Below, piece after piece: positions 25,546 to 34,041 of a DNA stretch of 64,000 nucleotides; position 1 is the stretch's first letter, and each line of letters starts with the position of its first letter. Position numbers and translations under genes: made by a program. Below the pieces are notes generated by a model. The model was given only the letters and a program-made list of their open reading frames with translations. It had not been told where the DNA came from and ran no database searches. Source of the stretch: Saccharothrix espanaensis DSM 44229 (GTDB lineage Bacteria; Actinomycetota; Actinomycetes; Mycobacteriales; Pseudonocardiaceae); the NCBI RefSeq assembly GCF_000328705.1, contig NC_019673.1, positions 2,356,001-2,420,000 of the forward strand, written 5' to 3'.

Positions 25546-27180
25546 GTGCTGGAGTTCGTCGCGGTCGTGGTGCTGGCGCTGGTGGTGATCGCGGCCGCCG
25601 CCGTGGTCGCGCCCCGGCTGGGGGTCGCGGCTCCGCTGGTCCTGGTCCTGGTCGGCATCGCGGTGGCGGTGGCCCCCGTGCTCGAAGGTGTCGAGGTCGA
25701 CCCGGAGTGGGTGCTCCAGGGGTTGTTGCCGCCGTTGCTCTACTCCTCCGCCGTGTCGATGCCCGCGATGAGCTTCCGCCGCGAGTTCCGGGCCATCAGC
25801 GGGTTGTCGGTGCTGCTGGTGGTGGCCAGCGCGCTGGTGCTGGGGGCGCTGTTCGCCTGGCTCGTGCCGGGTCTCGGGTTCGTGTGGGGCGTCGCGCTGG
25901 GCGCGATCATCAGCCCCACCGACGCGGTGGCGACCTCGATCATCAAGGGGACCGGCCTGCCGCGCCGCGCGCTGGTCCTGCTCGACGGGGAGAGCCTGCT
26001 CAACGACGCCACCGCGCTGGTGCTGCTGCGCACGGCGGTGGTGGCCACGGCGGCGGCGTTCTCGTTCTGGGACGCGGTGGGCACCTTCGCCTACGCCATC
26101 GCGGTCGCCGTCGCGATCGGGTTCGTGGTCGGGCGGGTGAACCTGGCGGTGCGCCGGCGGGTGGCGGACGCGACGGTGAACACGATCCTGTCGTTCACGG
26201 TGCCGTTCGCGGCCGCCGTCCCGGCCGAGCTGCTCGACAGTTCCGGGCTGGTGGCCGCCGTGGTGGCCGGGTTGGTCACCGGGTCGCGGGCGCCCCGGGT
26301 GCTGCCGCCGCGGCACCGGATGTCCGACGCGCAGAACTGGGCGACCGTCGAACTCGTCTTGGAGGGGGCGGTCTTCCTCGGAATGGGGCTCCAGCTGTCC
26401 GCGGTGCTGGGCGAGGTGCAGCGCGAGCACACCGGGATCGGGCCCGCGATCGGGATCGCGGCGTGCGCGCTCGCCGTGACGCTGCTGGTGCGCGCCGCCT
26501 ACGTCGCACCGCTGCTGTGGGCGTTGCGGCGGCGCGCGGCGCAGTGGCGGGCCCGCCAGCCGCGCCTGGCCGCCGTGGGCGAGCGCATCGAATCCGGTGA
26601 CCTGGTGGGCAAGCGGCGGCGGGGGATCCGCCGCCGCGAGCTCACCGAGCGCGACCTGCAACGCTTCGCCACCCGGGTCCGCCGCTCGCTCGCCGACATC
26701 GACTACCTGCTCAAGCAGCCGCTCGGGGCCCGGGAGGGCGTGGTCGTGGTGTGGGCGGGGATGCGCGGCGCGGTCACCGTCGCCGCCGCCCAGACCCTTC
26801 CCGCCGACACCCCGCACCGGCCCCTGCTCGTGTTCGTCGCCTTCTCCGTCGCCACCTTGTCGTTGCTGGTGCAGGGCGGCACGGTCGGCCCGCTCGTGCA
26901 GCGGCTGTTCCCGGCCGAAGTGGACGAGCGGGACGCGCGTGAGCAGGCCGACGAACGGGAGCAGATCCTGGCGCTGGTGCGCGCCGCCGCCGCCGACACC
27001 CCGCGCCCGGAAGGCTTGTCGGACAAGGAACACCTCCTCGCCGTGCTCGACGCGCAGCGCGAGGCGCTGCTGGACGCCCGCGACGACGGCACGTTCGACG
27101 CCGACGCGCTGTCGAGCGCCCTGCGCGCCGTCGACGCGGAGCAGATCACGATCGAGCTGCGCGGCGGCCCCACCGGCTGA
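25546..27180 (+). CDS. CPA1-family Na+/H+ antiporter
   Basis: A 544-residue integral membrane protein with about a dozen hydrophobic helices. GAIISPTDAVATSI and LDGESLLNDATALVL are the characteristic ion-translocation motifs of the NhaP/CPA1 family, and GMRGAVTVAAA is the conserved late helix. A cytoplasmic C-terminal tail of about 90 charged residues follows, likely regulatory. GTG 25546 has GGGAG five bases upstream. It is transcribed away from the kinase-LCP gene across a 180-bp gap. It should exchange Na+ or K+ for protons at the plasma membrane. Confidence 0.9.
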   Translation: MLEFVAVVVLALVVIAAAAVVAPRLGVAAPLVLVLVGIAVAVAPVLEGVEVDPEWVLQGLLPPLLYSSAVSMPAMSFRREFRAISGLSVLLVVASALVLGALFAWLVPGLGFVWGVALGAIISPTDAVATSIIKGTGLPRRALVLLDGESLLNDATALVLLRTAVVATAAAFSFWDAVGTFAYAIAVAVAIGFVVGRVNLAVRRRVADATVNTILSFTVPFAAAVPAELLDSSGLVAAVVAGLVTGSRAPRVLPPRHRMSDAQNWATVELVLEGAVFLGMGLQLSAVLGEVQREHTGIGPAIGIAACALAVTLLVRAAYVAPLLWALRRRAAQWRARQPRLAAVGERIESGDLVGKRRRGIRRRELTERDLQRFATRVRRSLADIDYLLKQPLGAREGVVVVWAGMRGAVTVAAAQTLPADTPHRPLLVFVAFSVATLSLLVQGGTVGPLVQRLFPAEVDERDAREQADEREQILALVRAAAADTPRPEGLSDKEHLLAVLDAQREALLDARDDGTFDADALSSALRAVDAEQITIELRGGPTG

Positions 27181-27217
27181 CCGGCCGTGGCCCGTCAGCC
27201 GGTCAGCGCGGGGCCCG

Positions 27218-29377
27218 TCAGCCGGTGGCGTCGATCGCGGCTTTCCGCTCGGCGTGGGCGGGCTGTTCCAGTGCCGCGCCCTCGACGTCCAGTTCGGGCA
27301 GCCACCGCAGCCACTGGGGCAGCCACCACGCCTTCTCGCCGAGCAGCGCGAGCGCCGCGGGCACCAGGACCATGCGGACCACGAAGGCGTCCACCAGGAT
27401 GCCGATCGCCAGCGCGAAGGCGATGGACTTGATGGTCGGCTCACCGAACGGGACGAAGCCCGCGAACACCGAGAACATGATCAGCGCGGCGGCCACGACC
27501 ACCGGTGCGGCCTGGCGGAAGCCGGTGGTGATGGACTCGTGCGGCGCCGCGCCGTGGTGGTGCGCCTCGTGCATCCGGGACACCAGGAAGATCTGGTAGT
27601 CCATGGCCAGCCCGAACAGGATCCCGATGACCAGGATCGGGGTGAGGCTGATCAGCGGGCCGGTGGTGTCGAGGTTGACCGCACCGGTCAGCCACCCCCA
27701 CTGGAAGACCGCGACGGTCGCGCCGAGCGAGGCCCCGATGGTCAGCAGGAAGCCCAGCACGCCGATCAGCGGCACCAGCAGCGACCGGAACACCAGCACC
27801 AGCAGGATCAGCGCCAGGCCGACGACCAGCGCGAGGTAGACCGGCAGCGCCTCGTCCAACGCCACCGCCACGTCGACGCTGACGGCCGTCGCACCGGTCA
27901 CGTAGGCGGTCGCGCCCTGAGTGTCGGCCAAACGTTCGCGCAGGTCGGCGACCAGCCGTTCGGTGGCCTCGCTGGTCGGCCCGGACTCGGGAATCACGGT
28001 GAGCAGCGCGGCGCTGCCGTCCGGCTTGGGCGCGGGCGGGGCGACCACGGCCACGTCGTCCACGTCGGCGAACTCCTTGGCGGCCTCGGTCGCGGCCGGC
28101 ACCGACCCGGCTCCCTCGAACAGGACCAGCAGCGGGCCGTTGAAGCCCTCGCCGAACCCGTCGGAGAGCAGTTGCTGCGCGCGGGCCTGGGTGCTGTTGC
28201 CGGGCGGGGTCTGCACCAGGGTGGTCTGCATCGACGCCACCGGCACGGCGATCACGCCCAGGGCGATCACCGCCAGCAGCAGCGCCACGACCCGGCGGCG
28301 CACCACGGTGCCGACCCAGCCGCGGAAGAAGCCGCGCTCGTGCGCCTCGGCGGTCGCGTCGCGCTGCTTGCGCGGCAGGGCGCGCTTGCCGAGGAAGCCG
28401 AGCACCGCGGGCACGAGGGTGATCGCGATGAGGACGGCCACGACGATGGTCCCGGCGGCCGCGACGCCCATCTGGGTGAGGAACGGGATGCCGACCACGG
28501 CCAGCCCCGCCAGGGCGATGACCACGGTCAGGCCGGCGGTGACGACGGCCGACCCGGCGGTGCCCACGGCGGTGCCGATCGCGTCGCCGACGTCCCGGCC
28601 GCGCCGCAGCTCCTGCCGGTAGCGGTTGATGATGAACAGGGCGTAGTCGATGCCCACCGCCAGACCGAGCATCGCGGCCAGGATCGGGGTGGTGGACGAC
28701 AGCTCCAGGAAGCCGGTGGTGATGGTGATGCCGAGCGTGCCGATGCCGACGCCCACGGCGGCGGTGAGCAGGTTCATCCCGGCCATCACCAGCGAGCCGT
28801 AGGTGAGGGCGAGGATCGCCAGGGCGATCACCACGCCGACCACCTCGACCACGCCGCCGACGTGCGGTGGCGCCTGCATGGCCTCGCCGGTGACCTCCGC
28901 GGTCCAGCCGCCCTCGCGGGCGTCGGCGACGACGTCGGTCAGGTCGGCCCGCTGCGCGTCGGTGACCTCGCCGACCTTCGCGTCGTAGGTGACCGTGCTG
29001 TAGACCATGTCCCGGTCGGCGTTGACCGACGGTGCCTTCGGGTCCAGCGGGTTGCTCGCCGAGGTCACGCCGGGCAGCCCGCCCAGCCGTTCGACGAGCC
29101 CGGCGATCCTGGCCGCGTTCTCCGCCGTGACGACCTGCTGCCCGGCCGGGGGAGCCAGCACCACCCGGGCCGTCGCGCCACCGCCGCCGAACTCGTCCTT
29201 GATCTTGTCCAGGGCGGTGGTGGACTCCTGGCCCGGGATGGAGAACGTGGTCGAGGTCGCGCCGGCCAGGGTGACCGCGCCGACGGCCGAGCCGACCAGC
29301 ACCACCAGCCAGACCAGGACGACGACCAGGCGGTGCCGGTAGGCGCCGGAACCGAGCCGGTAGAGCAGACGAGCCAT
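27218..29377 (-). CDS. MMPL-family RND transporter
   Basis: A 719-residue transporter with two MMPL repeats. Each repeat has one helix (near residues 18-38 and about 370), an extracellular loop, and a bundle of five helices; GIDYALFIINRYRQELRRG and GLAMDYQIFLVSRMHEAHHHG are the paired conserved helix-4 motifs with the proton-relay Asp-Tyr. Actinomycete MMPL proteins export lipids or hydrophobic compounds. It starts 5 bp after the TetR stop and is almost certainly controlled by it. Substrate is unknown. Confidence 0.92.
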   Translation of the reverse strand: MARLLYRLGSGAYRHRLVVVLVWLVVLVGSAVGAVTLAGATSTTFSIPGQESTTALDKIKDEFGGGGATARVVLAPPAGQQVVTAENAARIAGLVERLGGLPGVTSASNPLDPKAPSVNADRDMVYSTVTYDAKVGEVTDAQRADLTDVVADAREGGWTAEVTGEAMQAPPHVGGVVEVVGVVIALAILALTYGSLVMAGMNLLTAAVGVGIGTLGITITTGFLELSSTTPILAAMLGLAVGIDYALFIINRYRQELRRGRDVGDAIGTAVGTAGSAVVTAGLTVVIALAGLAVVGIPFLTQMGVAAAGTIVVAVLIAITLVPAVLGFLGKRALPRKQRDATAEAHERGFFRGWVGTVVRRRVVALLLAVIALGVIAVPVASMQTTLVQTPPGNSTQARAQQLLSDGFGEGFNGPLLVLFEGAGSVPAATEAAKEFADVDDVAVVAPPAPKPDGSAALLTVIPESGPTSEATERLVADLRERLADTQGATAYVTGATAVSVDVAVALDEALPVYLALVVGLALILLVLVFRSLLVPLIGVLGFLLTIGASLGATVAVFQWGWLTGAVNLDTTGPLISLTPILVIGILFGLAMDYQIFLVSRMHEAHHHGAAPHESITTGFRQAAPVVVAAALIMFSVFAGFVPFGEPTIKSIAFALAIGILVDAFVVRMVLVPAALALLGEKAWWLPQWLRWLPELDVEGAALEQPAHAERKAAIDATG

Positions 29378-29382
29378 GGGGA

Positions 29383-29994
29383 TCAGGCCTCCACCTGGGA
29401 GAGGTCGGACGGGGAGCGGCCCGGACCGCGGTGACCGAGCGCGTCGAGACAGGTCGTGATGATGTGCGGGCGCCACACCGCGTTCACGTCGCCGTGGTTG
29501 GCGGCGAGGCTGAGCACGGCCAGGGCGCTGAGCATCCCGACCACCCGGACCAGCCGTTCGGTGTCCTCGGTGCTGTGGTCGACGCCGAAGATCGCGAAGA
29601 CCAGCCGGTCGATGCCGTCCAGCCCCTGGTCGCGGGGGTCGATGTCGCTGTCCGCTCCGAGCGTGCTGATCGCGCGGGACGCGAGGGCGATCAGGCCGGG
29701 CCGGGCGAGCGCGAAGTCGACCAGCAGTTCCACGGCGCGGCGGTCGCGTTCGACGCCCAGGGGGAGCCGCTCGCTGCGTTCGAGCACCTGCGCGCTCCGC
29801 GCGCGGCCGAGTTCGACGGCCGCCTCGAACAGGGCTTCCTTGCTCGGGTAGTGGTGCAGCAGGCCCGGTTTGGACAGGCCGACCGCGTCGGCGAGCGCCT
29901 TGAGCGAGGTGTGGGCGAACCCGTGCCGGGCGAACAGGCCGGCGGCGCGATCGAGGATCTGCTCGTCGACCTGGAGGCGCAGTGAACGTGCCAT
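29383..29994 (-). CDS. TetR-family repressor of the MMPL transporter
   Basis: A 203-residue TetR protein. The DNA-binding helices are in ILDRAAGLFARHGFAHTSLK, ALADAVGLSKPGLLHHYPSK; the rest is the helical ligand domain (residues 60-190). GGAG lies just before ATG 29994. It is the first gene of a two-gene operon with the MMPL transporter, and a strong dyad lies just upstream, so it probably represses its own operon until a transported ligand binds. Confidence 0.9.
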   Translation of the reverse strand: MARSLRLQVDEQILDRAAGLFARHGFAHTSLKALADAVGLSKPGLLHHYPSKEALFEAAVELGRARSAQVLERSERLPLGVERDRRAVELLVDFALARPGLIALASRAISTLGADSDIDPRDQGLDGIDRLVFAIFGVDHSTEDTERLVRVVGMLSALAVLSLAANHGDVNAVWRPHIITTCLDALGHRGPGRSPSDLSQVEA

Positions 29995-30018
29995 GGCTCC
30001 AACGGTACGTAGTCACCG

Positions 30019-30050
30019 ACCGATCCGGTCGGCATTCCGACCAGATCGGT
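30019..30050. promoter_or_regulatory. TetR operator (inverted repeat)
   Basis: ACCGATCCGGTCGG at 30019-30032 and CCGACCAGATCGGT at 30037-30050 are inverted repeats with 14-bp arms, a 4-base centre and one mismatch. The site begins 25 bp upstream of the TetR start codon, where a repressor would block transcription. Confidence 0.8.
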
Positions 30051-30407
30051 AGGTGGGCTGTGTCACCTCTTCGGAGTCATGTAACCCCCGTTCGGAGTAA
30101 CCGGCAATCGGAGCGACCCGGACGAGCGCGTCGCCGCGAGGGGCCGGCGGTCCGGTCGTGCCGATGCCTGGCGGGGTCGCCGACGGGCCACAGTGGACCG
30201 CGCCCGCCGGCGTCCGAACCGACTTCGGGCGGACTTCGGTACCCCGCAAGGCATTCGGGGCAGGTGCGGCACCAGGCGGAGTGCCGCCGGACCCACTGGG
30301 CCGCTGATTGGTTGAACCAATCGGCAGATGATGGACCGCGTTCCACCTGCTGTGCTTGAGCGGGCCTCGCACCGGGGCCGCTCGCTCCGGCGAAAGGTGG
30401 ATCTCCC
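30051..30407. other. Intergenic region with a 17-bp palindrome
   Basis: No gene is supported in about 355 bp. A perfect palindrome GATTGGTT-g-AACCAATC lies at 30306-30322, about 85 bp before the small secreted gene, and may be an operator for it. Just before the ATG the sequence AAAGGTGG could serve as ribosome site. A similar but imperfect dyad (TTGGT-4-ACCAA) occurs near 40677 ahead of another secreted-protein gene. Confidence 0.5.
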
Positions 30408-30704
30408 ATGATCGGCAAGGCAATCGGCGTCGGGCTCGCCGCGGTCTTCGCGACAGCCGCGTTGGTCACGCCGGCCCAGGCGGGCCCGTCCCACTGGTCG
30501 TGCCGCAGCGTGCCGGCCGGCTACACCTACACCATGGTCCGCGCCGACGTGGGCTGTGAGCCGCTGTACTACGTCACCCTCCCGGAGACGGGCCTGTGGG
30601 CCTGCACGGTGCCCGCCGGGTTCACCTACACCGCGACGCGGAACGGCTACAGCTGCGCGTACACCCCGACCCCGTCGACGCAGTACCTGCTCGCGAAGCT
30701 CTGA
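30408..30704 (+). CDS. Small secreted cysteine-containing protein with duplicated motif
   Basis: A 98-residue exported protein of unknown function. The signal peptide is MIGKAIGVGLAAVFATAALV with cleavage near AQAGPS. The mature part of about 70 residues holds two copies of one unit: WSCRSVPAGYTYTMVRADVG followed by CEPLYYV, and WACTVPAGFTYTATRNGYS followed by CAYTP. Each unit has two cysteines about 17-20 residues apart, so two intramolecular disulfides are likely. No known family comes to mind. Its codon bias is normal and it stands alone. Confidence 0.8.
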   Translation: MIGKAIGVGLAAVFATAALVTPAQAGPSHWSCRSVPAGYTYTMVRADVGCEPLYYVTLPETGLWACTVPAGFTYTATRNGYSCAYTPTPSTQYLLAKL

Positions 30705-30821
30705 TCCCCGGCGGCAGCACCACTTCACGCCGGGATGTCCGGTCGTGGAGTGGTGCACCCGACCGCTACCGTCCGCTGTGGACTCGGCGGGAACCCGCCC
30801 GGCTCGCCAGGAGGCGGCTCG

Positions 30822-31373
30822 GTGACGACCGACTGGGAGACCCGGATCAACCGGAGCTTCACCCTGGCCGGACTGCGCACGGCCACCGGGGTCGCGCTGG
30901 GTGAACTGCTCGGTGTGGACAGCGCTTCGGTCCGGCCGGCCGCGGTGTCGGCGCGCCGCCTGGCGCGGGCCTACCCGGCGCGGGTGCCCGAAGTCGGTGC
31001 CGAGGCGTTGGAACGTCCGTGCGAGCCGGGGGTGGACCTCGCTTTCGTGCTGTGGGACCTCGACGAGGCCGTGGCGGACTTGTTCGTCATCGACTCGGGA
31101 GTGCCGGAGGACGAGGACGGCGGCGTCCGGCTCGTCGTCGGGCCCTACCGCGCCGCGCACTCCTACGTCCTGGCGGTGGCGACCGCCATCGCCGCGGCGC
31201 GACTGGGCGCGAGCCCGGTGTGGGACGAGCGCACGGCGCTGAGCGACCGGCGCGTGGCCGATCCGGAGTGGCTGCTGGAACGCCTGCGGCAGCCGCCCGG
31301 CAAGCCCGCGCTGGAGTCCGCCCTCGACCTGGTGCGGGGAACCGGGCTGTGGATGGCGGCCGAAGACGCGTGA
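30822..31373 (+). CDS. Hypothetical protein
   Basis: A 183-residue soluble protein that I do not recognise. GTG 30822 has a perfect AGGAGG seven bases upstream, and codon bias is strong throughout, so the gene is real. It is acidic, with no signal peptide, membrane segment, long repeat or obvious catalytic motif; FVLWDLDEAVADLFVIDSG is the most distinctive stretch. It is 118 bp downstream of the small secreted gene and convergent with the ArsB-like transporter. Confidence 0.75.
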   Translation: MTTDWETRINRSFTLAGLRTATGVALGELLGVDSASVRPAAVSARRLARAYPARVPEVGAEALERPCEPGVDLAFVLWDLDEAVADLFVIDSGVPEDEDGGVRLVVGPYRAAHSYVLAVATAIAAARLGASPVWDERTALSDRRVADPEWLLERLRQPPGKPALESALDLVRGTGLWMAAEDA

Positions 31374-31386
31374 CGGGCCCGGCGGG

Positions 31387-32658
31387 TCAGCCGAGCACGC
31401 GCAGGGACAGCCAGAGCGCGGCGACGGCGAGCGGCAGGGCGAGGGGCACGGTCAGCAGTCCCAGGGCGGTGAATCGGCGCAGGTCGACGCGGACCCCGTG
31501 CTCGTGCAGGACCCGCCGCCACAGCAGGGTCGCCAGCGACCCGGCGTAGGTGAGGTTCGGGCCGAGGTTCACGCCGATCAGGACCGCCAGGACCGCGCCG
31601 GTGCCGAGCGGGGCCGCCAGGGGCAGCAGCACCAGCACGGCGGGCAGGTTGTTGATCACGTTCGCCAGCACCGCGGCGACCGCGGCCGTGCCCAGCAGCG
31701 CGGCCAGGGTCGACCCGGCGGGGACGAGGCCGCCGACCACGTCGGCCAGGCCGTTGTCGACCACCGCGCGGACCACGACGCCCAGCGCCAGGACGAACCC
31801 CAGGAACGGCAGCGCCGTCGACCGCGCCACCTGGCCGACCGTGGTGGTGCGCCGGACCAGCCCCCGCACCGCCAGGGCGGCCGCGCCGGCGACCGCCGCC
31901 CACGCCGGGTCGAACCCGAGCGCGGGCAGCAGTGCGAACCCGGCGAGCGTGCCCACCAGGGTGGCCGTGGCGAACCTGGGCAGGGGGACCGGGTCGGTGT
32001 CCGGCACGACGGTCGGCCGGAGGTCGAGGTCGGCGGCGAAGAACCGGCGGAACACCGCGTACTCGACCGCGACGGCGACCGCGCACGGCAGCGCCATCAG
32101 GCCCGCGAACTGCGGGAACCCCACCCCGGCGGCGGTGAAGGCGAGCAGGTTGGTGAGGTTGGAGACCGGCAGCGGCAGTGAGGCGGTGTTGGCCAGGTGC
32201 GCGCACGCGTAGACGTGCGGGTCGGGGCGGACGCCGAGCCGGGCGACCGTGGCCAGCACCACGGGGGTGAGCAGCACGACCGTCGCGTCCAGGCTCAGCA
32301 CCGCGGTGATCGCGGAGGCGACCACGAACACGCCCACCAGCAGGCGCGGCGCACTGCCCGCCGCACCGCGCGCGAGCCGCGCACCGCACGCCCGGAACAG
32401 CCCTTCGTCGTCGCACAGCCGGGCCAGCACCAGGATCGCGGCGAGGAACCCGACCACCGGGCCGAGCCGCGACACCTCCGCCAGCACGTGCTCCGGTGAG
32501 ATCAGCCCGAAGGCCGCGGCGAGCACCGCCGCCGGCACCGCCACGACCGCCTCGGGCAGCCCGCGCGGCCGTGCGACGGCCCAGACCAGCACCAGCGCCA
32601 GCAGCGCTCCCGCCGCCACGCCTGTCCACCCGAGCGGAACCGGACACCTCCAGACCAC
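31387..32658 (-). CDS. ArsB/SLC13-like transporter
   Basis: A 423-residue membrane protein with about eleven helices. The paired re-entrant motifs of the ion-transporter superfamily are visible: ANTASLPLPVSNLTNLLAF in the first half and ANVINNLPAVLVLLPLA with GVNLGPNLTYAGSLATLLW in the second. The second half is closest to ArsB-type arsenite or anion exporters. No ars genes are nearby, so the substrate is open. The GTG start at 32658 lacks a ribosome site; start may be a few codons later. Confidence 0.8.
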   Translation of the reverse strand: MVWRCPVPLGWTGVAAGALLALVLVWAVARPRGLPEAVVAVPAAVLAAAFGLISPEHVLAEVSRLGPVVGFLAAILVLARLCDDEGLFRACGARLARGAAGSAPRLLVGVFVVASAITAVLSLDATVVLLTPVVLATVARLGVRPDPHVYACAHLANTASLPLPVSNLTNLLAFTAAGVGFPQFAGLMALPCAVAVAVEYAVFRRFFAADLDLRPTVVPDTDPVPLPRFATATLVGTLAGFALLPALGFDPAWAAVAGAAALAVRGLVRRTTTVGQVARSTALPFLGFVLALGVVVRAVVDNGLADVVGGLVPAGSTLAALLGTAAVAAVLANVINNLPAVLVLLPLAAPLGTGAVLAVLIGVNLGPNLTYAGSLATLLWRRVLHEHGVRVDLRRFTALGLLTVPLALPLAVAALWLSLRVLG

Positions 32659-32789
32659 GGCGACGGCGCTCGCGCGCGTCGCTCCTGGCCCGGCCGCGGT
32701 CCCGGCGCGGGCGGCCCAGGGTACAGCCGGGCACCGCTGTTCCGGCCGTCACACCCGCCGCTCGACGCCCGTCAGGCGGCCCGTCAGGT

Positions 32790-32815
32790 GGTCAGGCGCG
32801 GTGGTCAGGCGCGGT
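32790..32815. repeat. 13-bp tandem duplication at the methyltransferase stop codon
   Basis: GGTCAGGCGCGGT is present twice in tandem at 32790-32802 and 32803-32815. The second copy contains the last codons and the stop of the methyltransferase gene, so the first copy is a duplicated tail just outside it. Confidence 0.6.
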
Positions 32816-33347
32816 GGACGGAGACGGCGTAGTCGCCGTCGGCGAAGGGTTCGCGGTCCCAGGTGGCGAAGCGCTCGACGAGGGTCAGGCCGGCGGCGCG
32901 GGCGTGCTCGTCGTAGTCGGCGAGACCGTAGCCGCGGCCCAGTCCGAAGCCCGCGACCAGCAGCCCGCCGACGTGCCGGGCGACCCCGGCGACCAGTGCC
33001 GCCTGCGTGCCGGGCGGGGTGAACAGGGGCACGTTGCCCGCCATCACCACCACGTCGAAGCGGCGGCCCAGGTCGAGCGCCGCGAGGTCGGACTCCACCC
33101 AGGTGATCCCGGGAGCGGTCCGGCGCGCGGTGGCGAGCATGGAGGGGTCGACGTCGGTGCCGACGACGTCGACGCCGTGCCGGGCGAGTTCGACCGCCAC
33201 CCGCCCGGTGCCACAGCCCGCGTCGAGCACGGAGGCGGGCCGGTAAGCGCGGACGAAGGCGGCTTCGCCGTGCACGTCGGCCCCGGCGGCGGCGAGTTCG
33301 TCGAAGCGGCGCTGGTACTCGTCGCCGTTCCACTGGGTTGTCGTCAC
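32805..33347 (-). CDS. Class I SAM-dependent methyltransferase
   Basis: A 180-residue protein with the Rossmann methyltransferase fold. Motif I is VLDAGCGTGRVAVELARHG, the acidic residue binding the ribose is in VVGTDVDPSMLATA, and VVVMAGNVPLFTPPG is motif IV. GTG 33347 is chosen because it begins at VTTTQWNGDEYQRRFDELAA, the normal start of this group; GTG 33380 is in frame too. The substrate is unknown and it has no operon partner. Confidence 0.85.
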   Translation of the reverse strand: MTTTQWNGDEYQRRFDELAAAGADVHGEAAFVRAYRPASVLDAGCGTGRVAVELARHGVDVVGTDVDPSMLATARRTAPGITWVESDLAALDLGRRFDVVVMAGNVPLFTPPGTQAALVAGVARHVGGLLVAGFGLGRGYGLADYDEHARAAGLTLVERFATWDREPFADGDYAVSVHRA

Positions 33348-33665
33348 GCCGAGCACTGTCGCACAGCCACCGCCCGTCACCGACCGCCGGCCCGCGCACC
33401 CCGCCTGCCCGACCGGACACAGTGGACAGTGGTCGTGGGTGCGCGTTCACTCGCGACGCTGCTCGAACCGGCGCACGCCGAACCGACGTGTGGCCGGTCG
33501 GCACGAAGACCGACCGGCCACACGCCGGGGGGCGGATCAGTCACCTCTGTCCGATGTGGCCGTTGCGCGTCGTGCGCTCCAGCGACGCGCCGCTATCCCA
33601 GCCGCCCACGCACCGTTGGTCGTTCGCGCGGAAGCCGTGTTCTCCCGCCGTGCCCGGAGTCAGTG
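33348..33665. other. Intergenic region, nothing recognised
   Basis: About 320 bp between the methyltransferase start and the 3' end of the small secreted gene. Open frames cross it but have poor codon bias. No repeat, hairpin or promoter was found that I could support. Confidence 0.4.
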
Positions 33666-33857
33666 CTACGGGTTCGGGGGCGTCGTCGGAGGCGTCTGCG
33701 CGCAGCCTCCCGGGCACTCGTCCAAGACGGTCACCACGGGCGGGTCCTGGATGCAGCCGCCGGCGCAGTCCTGTTGCGCGGTAGCCGTTCCGGACAGGCT
33801 GAACGCCACGGCGGCCGCGGTCAGCGTCGCCAGCAGGAAGCCGGTTGATCGGCGCAT
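33666..33857 (-). CDS. Small secreted peptide with two CGGC-type units
   Basis: A 63-residue exported peptide. The signal peptide MRRSTGFLLATLTAAAVAFS ends near ATAQQ. The mature part is only about 35 residues and contains two copies of one pattern: DCAGGCIQDPPVV and ECPGGCAQTPPTT, each a Cys-x-Gly-Gly-Cys. The tail is proline-rich. GAAGGAG lies before ATG 33857, so the gene is real despite its size. It is divergent from a large SARP gene and shares with it the repeat array at 33910-33964. A metal-binding or signalling role is possible but not shown. Confidence 0.75.
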   Translation of the reverse strand: MRRSTGFLLATLTAAAVAFSLSGTATAQQDCAGGCIQDPPVVTVLDECPGGCAQTPPTTPPNP

Positions 33858-33909
33858 GTCGAATTCTCCTTCGCTCGCTTACCGATTGCCGTTACGAGGG
33901 CTCCAGTCT

Positions 33910-33964
33910 GTTGCAGACCCCTTGCACGCCCCTTGCACAGCACTTGCCCCGACCTTGCAGCGCC
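33910..33964 (+). promoter_or_regulatory. Five 11-bp direct repeats forming a SARP-type promoter
   Basis: TTGCA occurs at 33911, 33922, 33933 and 33955, with TTGCC at 33944: five units in phase at exactly 11 bp, one helical turn. The last copy is also a -35 (TTGCAG, 33955-33960) with a 17-bp spacer to TAAGAA at 33978. SARP activators bind such repeats in line with the -35. The array lies between the divergent peptide gene and the SARP gene at 34042, suggesting self-activation. Confidence 0.75.
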
Positions 33965-34041
33965 CTGTTCCGGCGAGTAAGAACTGGGGTGGGGACGCGG
34001 CGCGCCGGGGGAGCGGTGCGCGCCGCAGAGGGGATTCGGCG

